NCBI RefSeq assembly: GCF_037893015.1 | Contig: NC_133658.1 | Location: forward strand, 60,989,636-61,053,635 | Length of the DNA: 64,000 nucleotides | Origin: Macrotis lagotis | Taxonomy: Eukaryota; Chordata; Mammalia; Peramelemorphia; Peramelidae | Direction of reading: 5' to 3' | In this document: positions 1-9,959 of the stretch, piece by piece | How positions within the stretch are numbered: position 1 is the stretch's first letter | How the letters are laid out: each line of letters opens with the position of its first letter | Made by a program: the position numbers and the translations under genes | The notes under the pieces: model-generated | Database searches by the model: none | What the model was told of the DNA's origin: nothing | Seen by the model: the letters and a program-made list of their open reading frames with translations, nothing else

Positions 1-299
1 TAAATCCAATGAGAAAGTTAAACTGAATTAAGTCCATTCTTTATGTTCTGGTCAATAATGAATTCTCAGAGAACCTTGCAGATCAAAAAGAAGAAGCAGA
101 AAAATACAATTCCCTGGAAAATTTTTAATGGCATAATGGGTCTAGTGTTGGTCTCTGCAATGAAAAAAGGAAGGAGGGGTAGACATTGAAGAGTGTGAAG
201 AGCCAAAAATGATTAAAGAGATTAAATACCAGTTTTAAATGGAAAACTCAAATTAATTAAAATTGCTTATCCTGAAGGAGAACAGGCTGAAGGACTTAA
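1..299. other. No recognisable feature
   Basis: AT-rich sequence in which I see no gene, splice-flanked open frame or repeat family that I can name. Confidence 0.5.
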
Positions 300-690
300 T
301 AACTGTCACTCCCTCCAGAGGCAGCCCATTCCATTTTGTGGAGAGGCCTAATGGTGAAGAAGCTTTTTCCTTATATTGATCTAGTCAGTTTTGCTGTGAT
401 TTCCACACATCATTCCTGGTTCTTCCCTCCAGGGCCAAGCATAGCTACTAGTCCATGTGATGTCTTCAAATAGCTGGATCAGTAATCATGCTTAGGACCC
501 TGCCACCACCAAGTCAAATTAGGGTTCTTTCCACCGATCCTCATAGGGCATGGTTTTGAGATGATTTGGAACCATTCAGGTCATCTTCCTTTGGATGTAC
601 TCCAATTTGTCAATATTCTTTCTGAAATGTGATGTCCAGAATAATCACAAATATTCTAGCTATGGTCTGATTAAAGTAGAATATGAGTGA
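300..690 (-). mobile_element. CR1/L3-type LINE fragment
   Basis: The stretch reads like the minus strand of a CR1/L3 3' region: a block around 560-640 on Western 'chicken repeat' lines (ctccaatttgtcaatattct, then a phrase meaning 'is a compound of the original') is typical of this family in mammals and birds. It is strongly diverged and has no open frame. The same motif recurs at about 26430-26510, which supports a dispersed repeat rather than unique sequence. Confidence 0.5.
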
Positions 691-694
691 CTAT

Positions 695-1215
695 TGCAGT
701 CAGTCAACAAATATTGATTAATACTTATCAAATTATATATAATATATTAATATTAAATATTCTAATAAGAGGCAAGCACTAAAGATACAAAAAGAGGCAA
801 AAGATAAACTCTGCTCTCAAGGAGTTAATAATTTAAAGGAGGCAACGACAAGCATACAAATAACACAGAAGAGTTACATACAAGATAAATTGGAAACAAT
901 GAAAAGAAATAAGGCACTAGAATTAAGAAAAGCTTTCCCATAGGAAGTGGAATTTTAGTGGAAACTTGAAGGAAGTAAGGGAAGTTAGGAGGCAGAGAGC
1001 ATCCTATTTGGAGCTGAGAAATGAACTGTTGTTCAAAGAATAACAAGAAGACTGGTATCATTGCACATGGTGAGTACATTAGGGAAATACCAAATAAAAG
1101 GCCAAGTCAAGGCTGGGAGGGACTTTTGATGAATTAACTTAGTCAGTGAGTTAATCAGAGGCATGCAAGAGAAACAACTGCATTGATTGTCAGTGAGTTG
1201 TGGAAGAAAAATTGA
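695..1215 (+). mobile_element. L2 LINE 3' fragment
   Basis: Contains the ordered phrases of an L2 3' end in sense orientation: a degraded 'aacaaatatt' start, the 'ctgctctcaaggagtt' phrase near 810-826, and the downstream 'ggaagtggaattttagtgg' and 'cttgaaggaagtaagg' phrases near 945-980. Old and diverged; the short open frames on it are chance. Confidence 0.6.
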
Positions 1216-1400
1216 ACTAGGCATTCAGAAACCTGGCCTCCTGATCTGGCTCTACCATTAACTAGCTATGTGGCCTTGGGTCAGCCTCATCTGTAAAATT
1301 AGTATACGTATATATCTAAATTCCTCTTAGAATCAAGGTAGGGGTTTAGGTGAGATTATGTGGGTGAAAACACTGGGGAAACTCTGAGACCCTGTTCAAA
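1216..1400 (+). mobile_element. MIR/THER1-type SINE fragment
   Basis: Carries the CORE-SINE order 'taactagctatgtggccttgg' (split here), then 'cctcatctgtaaaattag', in sense orientation. The L2-like tail is eroded. No coding potential. Confidence 0.5.
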
Positions 1401-2379
1401 TGGGAGGTCCAGATTAATTGGGTTCCTTTGTCCAACCCTTACCCTTTGATACAGTCTCCCTATTCCATTAACTATATTATAGTGGATAGAGAGGTGACCT
1501 TAAAGACAATTAATCTAGTTTCAAGTCTGATCTTTGACACAAATCTCTTAATCTCTTAGGCTCCCAGGCAACTCTCTCAGACTGCAAATTGTTCTCGCCA
1601 CTGGAAGAACCCTCTAGCAAATGGTATGAAAGAAGATGACCTTCCCAACTCCTAGCCTGGCAATTTGTTTCACAAGACATTGTTTGGAAACCAGAGTTTA
1701 AGGTTCAGACCTCTGATGGGGTTCCATGGCTTTTCTTTCAGAGTGAAAGAGAAATGCTTCATTTATGAAAGGTCTCTGAAGCAAGCAACTAGGGGTAGGA
1801 AACACAGGGCCCTATTCTCTTGTCATGGGGGAAGGAAGCTCACACGATTCCATGTGAGCTCTGGCTTTTCCCCAAAGCTCTCTTCTCTAAGGATGACATA
1901 TCTTCTTTCATACCTCTACTCCTTGCTTTTTGGAGAGTTTACAGTCATGGTGATGTCATTACCCACAGTCACAACACCCTGGAAGGACTTCCCAAGTCCA
2001 ACGGCAGTAAATCCATCTTAGACCACTTCACTTGGGTGAGCTGGAGAACCTGGGCCGAGTTTCCAACACTGCTCTGAGAATTAGATTTGAGCAAGAGCCA
2101 AGGAGGATGTAGGCCCTTTCTCTCTGACACAGGTCAACTCAGTCATTCGATTAAGCCAGAGTAAAAGGAGGAATGGAGATTATCAGGAATGTAGGTTTAC
2201 CAGATCTACATTTGTTCAACATTGACTAGAGCATTCAGTTCTCTTTTTGTACCACCATATACAACTTCATATACCACGAATATCTGTGGGTGATAGAATG
2301 AGTCAGTTGCCTGAACCAATTGTATATTATCAATAAAAAATATAGTTAGATCAATTAAATGTGAGGTTTTGTTTTTGTT
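1401..2379. other. Mostly unrecognised sequence with a weak MIR trace
   Basis: A weak sense-strand MIR-like trace lies near 1480-1560. The rest, including a 118-codon open frame at 1665-2021, shows no domain, no codon bias and no plausible splice context that I can see, so I do not call a gene. Confidence 0.4.
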
Positions 2380-2870
2380 CTATGAACTTCTCAAACCCAG
2401 TTCTCGTACCTCTTTACCCCCCTCGTTCCACTCTCCCCTCTGAAATCATTATCATCATCCCAGATCTCTTTTCTTAATCCATTTTTATCTTCTCATGCTC
2501 TCAGGAAGTTAACCCAGGTCCCCACAAAAGTTATTGCCTCCCTGTCAAGCCTCCCCAGTGCTGGTTACTCCTTCTTTCATGGATACTCCCAACCTATACT
2601 GGTCCAGGAGCTACCAGATTCTTCCTCTACTGCCATTACCCAGAAATCTCTCCACCCTTAAAGTTGACTCTGCCCATCTATGTGCACCATGTCCAGGTCC
2701 TTGTTTCAATGATCTACCAGCTTTGAGGTCAACACTTTCTCAAGGAATTTAGTATCTGACTCTTCATTTACCTCTCTACTCCTACTACCTGTTCCCAGAC
2801 TTGTAGACTTAAACATCCATGTTGATATTGTTTCAAATACTCTTTCGTCTTCTTCCACAGATGACTCTCC
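2380..2870 (+). mobile_element. L2 LINE ORF2 endonuclease fragment
   Basis: Near 2795-2850 the plus strand translates to a broken version of the L2 apurinic endonuclease motif (DLNIHVDIVSNTL, expected as GDFNIHVDDPSNTL). The surrounding pyrimidine-rich 'cctccccagtgctggttactcc' style is also typical of L2 ORF2. Frameshifts and stops make it inactive. Confidence 0.6.
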
Positions 2871-2974
2871 CCAAGAAAGAAAGGGTGGGTCCTGAGTAAA
2901 GGGGAAATACCAAGAAATGAATAATCAAATTAAGGACATTTCTCACTAAACCAGCTTAATGTTTTCAATAGAAA

Positions 2975-3228
2975 CTATTTGTTGTTATTGTAGTTCAGTT
3001 GTTTTCATACATGTCCAACTCTCCCGACTGAATTTGTGATTTTTCTTGGCAAAGACACTTGGTAAAATGGTTTGCCATTTCTTTCTCTAGTTTATTTTAT
3101 AGATAAGGAAACTGAGGCAGAATAAGTGACTTTCCCAAGGATCACACAGTTGTAAGTGCCTGAGGTTGGATTTGAACTCAGGATGATGAGTCTTCCTGAC
3201 TCTGGTGCAGCACTCTAACCATATAGAC
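2975..3228 (-). mobile_element. SINE with BovB/RTE-like tail
   Basis: Minus-strand copy: it starts with the tail side (gttgttattgtagttcagtt, ggtttgccatttc) and goes on through 'gataaggaaactgaggcag' and 'gtgactttcccaagg' to the tRNA-like head side 'agcactctaacca'. The 'ccaactct...cttggcaaagacactt...ggtttgcc' block is the BovB-like 3' tail shared by one marsupial CORE-SINE class. Confidence 0.7.
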
Positions 3229-3334
3229 ATTATGTAATGTATTGTTTTGCTTATATTTTTAATAATAATAACTAGTAAGAACTACCATTTCCCCAAAATG
3301 CTAAGGCCTACTAAGGGTTTTCCTTATAGCGTAC

Positions 3335-3600
3335 ATAGGCAACTAATTAGTGTAATGGATAAAGCACTGGACCTAGAGTTTGGAAGACCCAAGTTCAAAT
3401 CCAGCCTCAGATACTTTCTAGCTATGTGACCCTGGGAAAATCATTTCACCTCTGTTTGCCTCAGTTTACTCATCTGTAAAATGAGCGTAATAATAACACC
3501 TACTTCCCAAGGTTGGTATGAAGATCAAATGAAAATAATTATAAAACCCTTAGCACAAGGCCCAATTCATAGTAATGTTAGCTAATATAGTAGTAGTATT
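3335..3600 (+). mobile_element. THER1-type SINE (L2-like tail)
   Basis: Head 'gtaatggataaagcactgg', middle 'gttcaaatccagcctcagat' and 'tagctatgtgaccctggg', then 'tcatctgtaaaatgagcg', 'gaagatcaaatgaaaataa' and a degraded 'gtaatgttagctaatat' end: the order expected for a sense THER1/MIR-type CORE-SINE with an L2-derived tail. Confidence 0.75.
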
Positions 3601-3649
3601 ATAGTATGTATTATATAGTATGTTAGCTAATATTATTACTTCTACATTA

Positions 3650-3860
3650 CTATTTTCACAAAACCTTAAAGTTTCCAAGGGATTTTCCTTATAACAGTGA
3701 ACTAGGTGTTATTATTAATTCCATTTTACAGATCAGAAAACTGATCCTCATAAAGATAAAAGATTTGTCCATGATTACACAGATGGGAGAGATGACAGCC
3801 AGGATTTCATCTCTGGACTCTGGGTCCATTATACTTTTCACTACATCACCTTTTAAAAAT
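3650..3860 (-). mobile_element. THER1/MIR-type SINE
   Basis: Minus-strand order: 'aaaaccttaaagtttcc', 'tgttattattaattccattt', 'cagatcagaaaactgatcct', 'tgattacacagatgg'. Diverged. The 74-codon minus-strand frame over it is incidental. Confidence 0.6.
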
Positions 3861-4485
3861 AGTATTAAATACAATAAAACACCTGGTCTCCTCCCTCTAT
3901 AAGCCAAAGTCATAGATTCTCAGTTCTTCTCTGGCATTCATCCTTAAGCAAGTCACTAATCCTCTCCACTCTGAGTTGATTTATAATAAAAAAGAAGGGG
4001 CTTCACTTCCAGGAGTACTGGGTGGAATAATTAATGAAGACCTATAAATATACTTTGAATAATACCAAAGTCAAAGGGTGTATAGAGCTTCTATGATGGT
4101 TTATTATTTCTGTCATGAGCCACTTTCTTGGCAGGAGGCAATATTTTGTTAGTTGTAAGTAGATGGGAATAGCAGAAAGCCTTCTTTGACTAAGAGAGAC
4201 CAAAAGGCCCTGGAACCAGATGGTTATTGGAAAGGATTTTTGCCAACTCTTATTTTTACACAGTTGGAAAATTCACCAAAATAAATATGAATTTCACCTA
4301 CAAAGACTCTTGACAATTGACACTAAGAAATGCTGAAATAACATGTAAATATCAGTGTCCAAATCCATTCCATTCATGTTTTATTTGGAGAAGAAAGGTC
4401 GTCTATTGAGCAAGTAGAGAAGATAAAATTAATGCCTGAATTCTCAATAAAATATGATGGGGATAGAGTCTTGAAAGATTTAAAG

Positions 4486-4488
<3 letters not shown>

Positions 4489-4528
<40 letters not shown>
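4489..4528. repeat. (GA)20 microsatellite
   Basis: Forty bases of uninterrupted GA dinucleotide. Confidence 0.95.
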
Positions 4529-4531
<3 letters not shown>

Positions 4532-4784
4532 TAAAATATAAGGAATGCACCAATTGAAGCCTTCCTATACTTATTTTTTTTAAGAGTTGTAAATCTTTAA
4601 AGATAAGAATTAATATAGCCCAATAGTTTCAAGGTAATAAATGACTTTGAAGTTAGGAAGATCTGCCTTTGACATATGATGGATGTGTGACCTTGGATAA
4701 GCCATTTAAATGTTTATTGGTTGAGGCAACTCCCTATAAGGGTATAAGGTACAAGAAGGAGAATTTTATCAGCAGCTCCTTTGT

Positions 4785-5030
4785 TATTATTTCTTCATTT
4801 TCAGCTGTATCTGACTCTTCATGACCCCTTTTAGGGTTTTCCTTGACAAAGATACTAAAATGGTTTGCCATTCTTTCTCTGATTCATTTTATACATGAGA
4901 AAACTGAGGCAAACAGAAAACTGTGACATACACAGAGCTGAGGCCAGATTTGAACTCATAAAAATGAGCCCTACCTTATTTCAGACCTGGCACTTTATCC
5001 ACTGAGTCACCTACTCACTTCTATATAGAT
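4785..5030 (-). mobile_element. SINE with BovB/RTE-like tail
   Basis: Minus-strand copy with tail side 'gtatctgactcttcatgacc', 'agggttttccttgacaaaga' and 'ggtttgccattct', then 'gagaaaactgaggcaaacag' and head side 'cactttatccactgagtcac'. Confidence 0.75.
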
Positions 5031-6119
5031 ATCAGCAATTTCCTATAAAGATATAAATATCCAAGAGGTGTGTGGAGGGGGTGGGGAGAAACTCTTAATA
5101 AGTACTTTTAAATTCCTTTAAATATTCACCTATATTGTTTTCTGGAATGAAAGTTTTTAAAAAATTTTATACCTCCTTCCCCCAATTGTGATTTCATTAG
5201 ATTTTAAAATTAAATGTTCTATATGAGAGTCATATTCTAGCTAGATTTAGTAGTGTTAGGAAAATATCCCCACTTCTGTTTAATTGCATTTTGCAAAACT
5301 GATTTTTGACATGATAGAGTGAAGAAGATCTGGTTAGATAAGAAGTGAAAAAGAAAATTATGTGGAAAAAGCTTGGTAGTTTCAGTGACTTACAGCCTCA
5401 ATATAAATCACTGGTATAAAACAGCATTCAAAAATAATGCTAACACAATGAAATCTTTGTTTCAAGAGATATTAAAATGAGATAGGTGATCATCCTGCTG
5501 TTCTCTGCCCTAGTATGACTACTGTGTGGAGTTTGGGGAAATCCCATTTTAGGAAGGATAATAAATAAATAAATCTAAGAGCATCCAGATGGAGGATGGT
5601 GACCACAATGGGTGGTAAGCAGTCAAAGTGCCCAATGAAGTCAAGAAGGTCTGGAACCAAATTGTAGCCCTCTGCCTCAGTTTCCATGTTTAGAGGTTGG
5701 CCTTAACTGTCTATAATCTATGATCTTGTGATCTATATTACAAAAAATCTTGCTTAAAGTTCAAGGAATACTTTGAGAACATACTGTACAGTTTGGTTAA
5801 GGACATGGGATCTCCAGAATTAAGGGGTGGGGGAGGGATAAGAGTTGTCTTCAAGTTTTTGCAGGATTATTAATTAAAAGAAGGATTAAGCTTGTTCAAT
5901 TGTGGAGCCCAGCAAACTCAAGAACTGCAAGTGTTCCACTGGCTTGAACAAAACATAAGAATTGACAAAGGGAAGATGGTTAGAAAATGTCCACTGACAT
6001 TTTCTCTGGGTCCATTCATATTTTGAAGATCTCAGAGAGATATTTTGTCCCTGCCCCTTCTGAACCTTACAGGGCTGCAAAGAGCCTAAGTAATAGCACA
6101 TGGCAAGATTCCAGTGGCA
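5031..6119. other. No recognisable gene or named repeat
   Basis: AT-rich sequence. Short open frames here (for example 5490-5687 and 5886-6101, minus strand) show no domain and no splice context. Confidence 0.4.
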
Positions 6120-6365
6120 AGAGCATTTATTGGAAGAAAGGAATAAATCATCATAATAACTTCCATTTCTATATAACTTTAAGGTTCACAAAATGATCTC
6201 CTCACAATGACCTTCTAAGAGCTATAGTGCACGTTGAATTTTTCCCTTTTGCAGATGAGGAAACTAAGGCTCTGGAAGGCCAGTTGACTAAATGATCTTG
6301 ACCATCATCACCCAGCCATCTAGGATCTGAGGTGACAGGCCCAGATTTCCCAGATTTTAGAAATC
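6120..6365 (-). mobile_element. MIR/THER1-type SINE
   Basis: Minus-strand order: L2-like tail side (aacttccatttctatataac, ctttaaggttcacaaaatga, ctcacaatgacct), then 'cagatgaggaaactaaggct' and the head side. Confidence 0.65.
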
Positions 6366-6379
6366 CTGCATTCTTTTCA

Positions 6380-6632
6380 TTAGTTATTATTGTTTGTCCT
6401 TTCAGTTGTATCCAACTCTCCATGACCCCATCTAGGGTTTTCTTGGCAAAGTTACTAGAGTAGTTTGCTATTTCGTTCTTCAGCTCATTTTACAGATGAG
6501 GAAACTTAGGCAAATAGGAGAACTGCCTTGCCCAGAGTCACTCAGCTAGAAAGTGTCTGAGGCTAAATTTGAACTCAGACCCTTCTGACTCCAGAGCTAG
6601 CACTCAATCCGTTGAACCCCTAACTACCCATT
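6380..6632 (-). mobile_element. SINE with BovB/RTE-like tail
   Basis: Minus-strand, near full length: 'ttgttatccaactctccatg'-like tail, 'agggttttcttggcaaagtt', 'cagatgaggaaacttaggca', 'cactcagctagaaagtgtct' and head side 'gcactcaatccgttgaaccc'. Confidence 0.8.
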
Positions 6633-6766
6633 AATATAATAGGGAATAATGAAATGGGTACCAATCAAGGGATTCAAATTCTAAGCCTGGCTTTGCCCCT
6701 AAACAACTGGCCTTGGGAAATCATTTAGTTAATCAGCAAACATTTATTAATTATTCATTATGAGCT

Positions 6767-7230
6767 GACAGCTAGGTGGTGCAGTAGATAGAGCACTGGC
6801 CTTAGAATCAGGAGGACAGAAGTTCAAATCCGACCTCAGACACTTAACTCTTACTAGCTGTGTGATCTTGGGCAAGTCACTTAACCCTGACTGTCTCATA
6901 TCCAGGGCCACCTCCAATTGTCTTGATTCATATCTGGTCACTAAAGGAGAAAGTGAGGCTGATGATTTAGCACAGCATCCCCCTCACTCAAATTCAATTC
7001 ACATGCTTGTCATTGCATCACCTCCCTGATGTCATGATCTTCTTCAAAAATGAAGGACAGGGGTGGCTAGGTGGTGCAGTGGATAGAGCACTGGCCCTGG
7101 AGTCAGGAGTACCTGAGTTCAAATCCAGCCTCAGACACTTAATAATTATCTAGCTGTGTGGCTTTGGGCAAGCCACTTAACCCCATTGCCTTGCAAAAGA
7201 AACTAAAAAAAATGAAGGATAAATATAATG
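6767..7230 (+). mobile_element. MAR1-type SINE with WSINE1 nested in its tail
   Basis: tRNA-like head (gacagctaggtggtgcagta), CORE-like middle and a long RTE-like 3' part ('gattcatatctggtcactaa', 'tcaattcacatgcttgtcat', 'ctccctgatgtcatgatctt', 'aaaaatgaaggac'). An 11 bp target-site duplication, cattatgagct / cattatgaact, flanks it at 6756-6766 and 7231-7241. The copy is interrupted at 7061 by a WSINE1-type element. Confidence 0.85.
7061..7205 (+). mobile_element. WSINE1-type SINE
   Basis: Head 'gggtggctaggtggtgcagt', body 'ggccctggagtcaggagtac', 'cttaataattatctagctgt' and end 'cccattgccttgcaaaagaa' plus A-rich tail. A duplication of the target (aaaaatgaagga) flanks it, taken from the tail of the older MAR1-type SINE. 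Confidence 0.85.
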
Positions 7231-7469
7231 CATTATGAACTAAACACTTTGATAAGCTATGTGATACAAAGAAAAATTCCTGCCCTCAAAGAGTTAATAT
7301 TCTGATGGTGATAATTCAAATACTCAAAAGGATTGATGATCTCACTGTGGAGAGTTCCTTCCAAAAATAATAGATCATTGATGACTGCTTATTCTGGGCA
7401 GTTTTCATTCATGTTCTCCTCAAAAATTTGTGCCAGGATGTCCACTCCATGAAAAAAAAAGATTACATA

Positions 7470-7943
7470 TAGAATGGAAGCTTCCTGTGCTCTCTTAATT
7501 GTCAAATTCAATGATCTCTTCTCAGTCCTCATCCTTTTTCACTTATCTGCAACCTTTGACATTGTTGACTGCCTTATTCTTGATGATCTCTTTTCTCCGG
7601 GTTACTATGGCAACACTCTCTCCTGGTTCTCCTCCTACCTGAGTGACTATTCATTCTCTCATCTTCATCCAGGTCATGACCAATAAGCATGATTATTCCC
7701 CAAGTCTTTGTCCTAGGCTCCCTCTCTTCTCCCTTATTTCATTTAACAATCTCATCAGTTCCCATAGGTTCAATTGTTATCTCTATGAAAATGGATCGCA
7801 GATCTATTTGTCCAACCCTACCCTCTCTCCTGACCTCACACTGACTGGATATATGGAGATCTAGAACTGGATATCTTGTAGATATCTCAAATGAATGTCC
7901 CAAACTGAATTTGTTATCCATACCGCATATGTTCCCCTTTTTA
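7470..7943 (+). mobile_element. L2 LINE reverse transcriptase fragment
   Basis: Plus-strand translation keeps several L2 reverse transcriptase motifs: LSATFDIVDC (family LSAAFDTVDH) near 7540-7570, then GNTLSWFSSYLSDYSFS near 7607-7660, and after a frameshift NLISSHRFNCYLYENGSQIYLS near 7750-7818. The catalytic YADD box has become YENG and the frame is broken, so this is a fossil. It is interrupted by a minus-strand L1 and a minus-strand WSINE1 and continues at about 8673. Confidence 0.8.
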
Positions 7944-8502
7944 ATTTTTTTTATTTTTCCAACTATATGTTATGAAAGTTTTAAACACTCATTCACTTGC
8001 ATTTTTATGTTGCATACTTTTCTACCACTCTTCCACCCCACCACCCTACCCTCAGCAGAGAACAGTCTAGTAAAAGTCGTACATATGCATTTGTTTTTTA
8101 ACCTGCTTACATATTAGTTATTTTGTGTATAAGGAGTTAGGACTAAGGGAAAAGGAAGAAAACCATGGGATAAGAAAGAAAAACATGAGAGAGGCTTTTT
8201 TAAAAATGAACTTAGTATACATTCAGATTCTGTAGTTTTGTTTTGGGTTTTCTTGTTTTCCTCTGGATGAGTATGCCATTGTTCACAATAGGTCTCTCAG
8301 GGTTGTCCCAGATCTCTGAACTGTTGAGAGGAGCTGCTTCTATTATAATTGATCAACTCAAAATGTTAATGTATACATTGTTCTCTTGGTTCTGCTCTCT
8401 TCATTCAGCATCAGATCCTGTAATTCTTTCCATGCTTCTCAAAAGTTTGATCACTAGTGGTTTCTTATAGAGTATCCGTAACATTCATATATCACGTTCA
8501 TG
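7944..8502 (-). mobile_element. Marsupial L1 3'-end fragment
   Basis: Reads as the reverse complement of an L1 3' end: L1 phrases 'ttctcttggttctgctctct', 'cattcagcatcagatcctgt' and 'ctttccatgcttctcaaaag', 'gtttcttatagagtatcc' near 8380-8480 in that order. Near-repeats of the flanks, atgttcccctttttaa (7928) and atgtccccctttttat (8501), look like a TSD of about 15 bp with one mismatch. Confidence 0.7.
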
Positions 8503-8512
8503 TCCCCCTTTT

Positions 8513-8671
8513 TATTTTATTTTTTTTAGGTTTTTCAAGGCAGTGGGGTTAAGTGACTTGATCATGGTCACACAGCTAGGTAATTATTAAGTGTCTGAGG
8601 CTGGATTTGAGGTCAGGTACTGCTGACTCCAGGGCTGGTGCTCTAATCACTGCGCCACCTAGCTGCCCCTA
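8513..8671 (-). mobile_element. WSINE1-type SINE
   Basis: Minus-strand copy: T-rich tail, 'aggcagtggggttaagtgac', 'cacacagctaggtaattatt', 'actgctgactccagggctgg' and end 'gcgccacctagctgcccct'. Lies at the rear edge of the L1 fragment inside the older L2. Confidence 0.85.
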
Positions 8672-8672
8672 A

Positions 8673-9030
8673 CTTCTCATTCTTAACCCACATGTCCAAT
8701 CAGTTTTCAAACCTCAACATTTCTATCTTTGTGATTCCTCATTGTGATGCCCCCTTCTTTTCTCTGACACTTCCATTATCCTGTACTATTGCAAAGTCTT
8801 CTGATTAGTCTCTGCATCAGGTCTCCTCCCTTCAGTTCATTCTCTACTCATCTGACTATGTCCCCCTCCTATTCAGTGGCTCCCTATGACCTTCATGATC
8901 AAATATGAAATCTTCCATTTGACTTTTAAAAGACCTTCCTACTATTTCAGTCTTCTTTCATCTTATTCCCTTCATCCCATACTCTTCCACTCACCAACCC
9001 CCATCTCCTTGATATTCCTTACATAGGACA
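8673..9030 (+). mobile_element. L2 LINE ORF2 end / 3' region, continuation
   Basis: Resumes the L2 at 7470-7943: 'cacatgtccaatcagttttc', 'gtactattgcaaagtcttct', 'gattagtctctgcatcaggt', 'cagtggctccctatgacctt', 'gatcaaatatgaaatcttcc' follow the L2 consensus order in sense orientation. Confidence 0.75.
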
Positions 9031-9044
9031 TTTCTTTACTGGAT

Positions 9045-9300
9045 ACTAGATATTGGGGCAGCTAAGTGACACTATAGTGGATAGAGTGCTTGGTCTGAAG
9101 TCAAGAAAACTCATCTTCCTGAATTCAAATCTGACCTTAGAAACTGTGTGACCTTGGGCAAGTCATTTCACACTGCTTGCCTCAATTTCCTCATCTATGA
9201 AATGTTTTGAGCAAGTATATAGTAAACCTCTCCTTCATTTTTGCCAAGTAAAGGGATCCAACAAAGAGTTTGGATATAACTGAATAATGACTGAAAAACA
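9045..9300 (+). mobile_element. SINE with BovB/RTE-like tail
   Basis: Sense copy: head 'ggggcagctaagtgacacta', 'gttttgagcaagtatatagt', and tail 'cattt ttgccaagtaaaggg' followed by 'gagtttggatataactgaat', the BovB-like end. Confidence 0.65.
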
Positions 9301-9329
9301 CCAGCCTCCCATGATATATATGAGGATCA

Positions 9330-9510
9330 ACTGAGATATTTGTAAACCTTTAAGTATATATAAATGTCAACTATCAATATTATTATATCTGATACTGAAG
9401 ATAATGGAGAGTCATTGGAGTTTAAAGAGTAGTAACATGTCAGACTTGTATTTTGGGGAGATTAACTTAGACAACGGAATGGAGGAAGGAACTAAATAGA
9501 GAGAGACTTG
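9330..9510 (+). mobile_element. L2 LINE 3'-region fragment
   Basis: Sense phrases 'ggagagtcattggagtttaa', 'agtagtaacatgtcagactt', 'ggggagattaacttagacaa' match the L2 3' region ('attggagggttttgagcaga...acatgatctgactt'). Preceded by a THER1-type tail trace. Confidence 0.5.
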
Positions 9511-9734
9511 AAACAGGGCTCTTGAAGGCAGTGCCAACAGAGGATGAACTTTAGCAGGTGTTATTAAGCCCAAAAGACTGAACACATAGTGACTAGTGTG
9601 GCTGGCATCCCAGAACTAACCTAACTCAGCCAGGTTGGCCACTAGGTTTTGATCATAACAACCCAGAAAAATTATTTTCTAAAACATGAGGTGGAGGGTA
9701 GGGGGGTGGGAGGGTTACAACTTGCATTTAGGCT

Positions 9735-9915
9735 GAATCATCTAATGTATTAAGAGTATAATGAAAAGAGTGTTGATCTTGGAGTTGGGAGTTCAAATCC
9801 TGAATTTGGCATGATTGTGTGATCTTGGATAAGTCACTTAATTTCTCTGAGGCTGATTTTGCTTTATCTGTAAAATAGAGATAACACATGCACAATCTAC
9901 TTCCCAGTACCATTA
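9735..9915 (+). mobile_element. MIR/THER1-type SINE
   Basis: Sense order 'gagtataatgaaaagagtgt', 'gagttcaaatcctgaatttg', 'gtgtgatcttggataagtca', 'gctttatctgtaaaatagag'. Confidence 0.6.
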
Positions 9916-9959
9916 GATATTTTTCCTTCCTTTCACCCTATCCCTCCTCTCCAGTGTTT

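Larger units (their letters stand above)
6730..7330 (+). mobile_element. L2 LINE 3' end, split by a nested SINE pair
   Basis: L2 3' sequence 'aatcagcaaacatttattaa' (6731-6750) stops at a MAR1-type SINE and resumes at 7242 with 'aaacactttgataagctatg', 'gtgatacaaagaaaaattcc' and 'tgccctcaaagagttaat'. The two halves are collinear, so the SINE pair at 6767-7230 inserted into an existing L2. Confidence 0.7.

Noticed and set aside
1665..2021. 118-codon plus-strand frame
   Set aside because: No domain or homology that I recognise; overlaps another frame of similar length.
6767..6900. tRNA-like sequences at SINE heads
   Set aside because: They are the tRNA-derived heads of SINEs, not tRNA genes; no intact cloverleaf with anticodon was seen.
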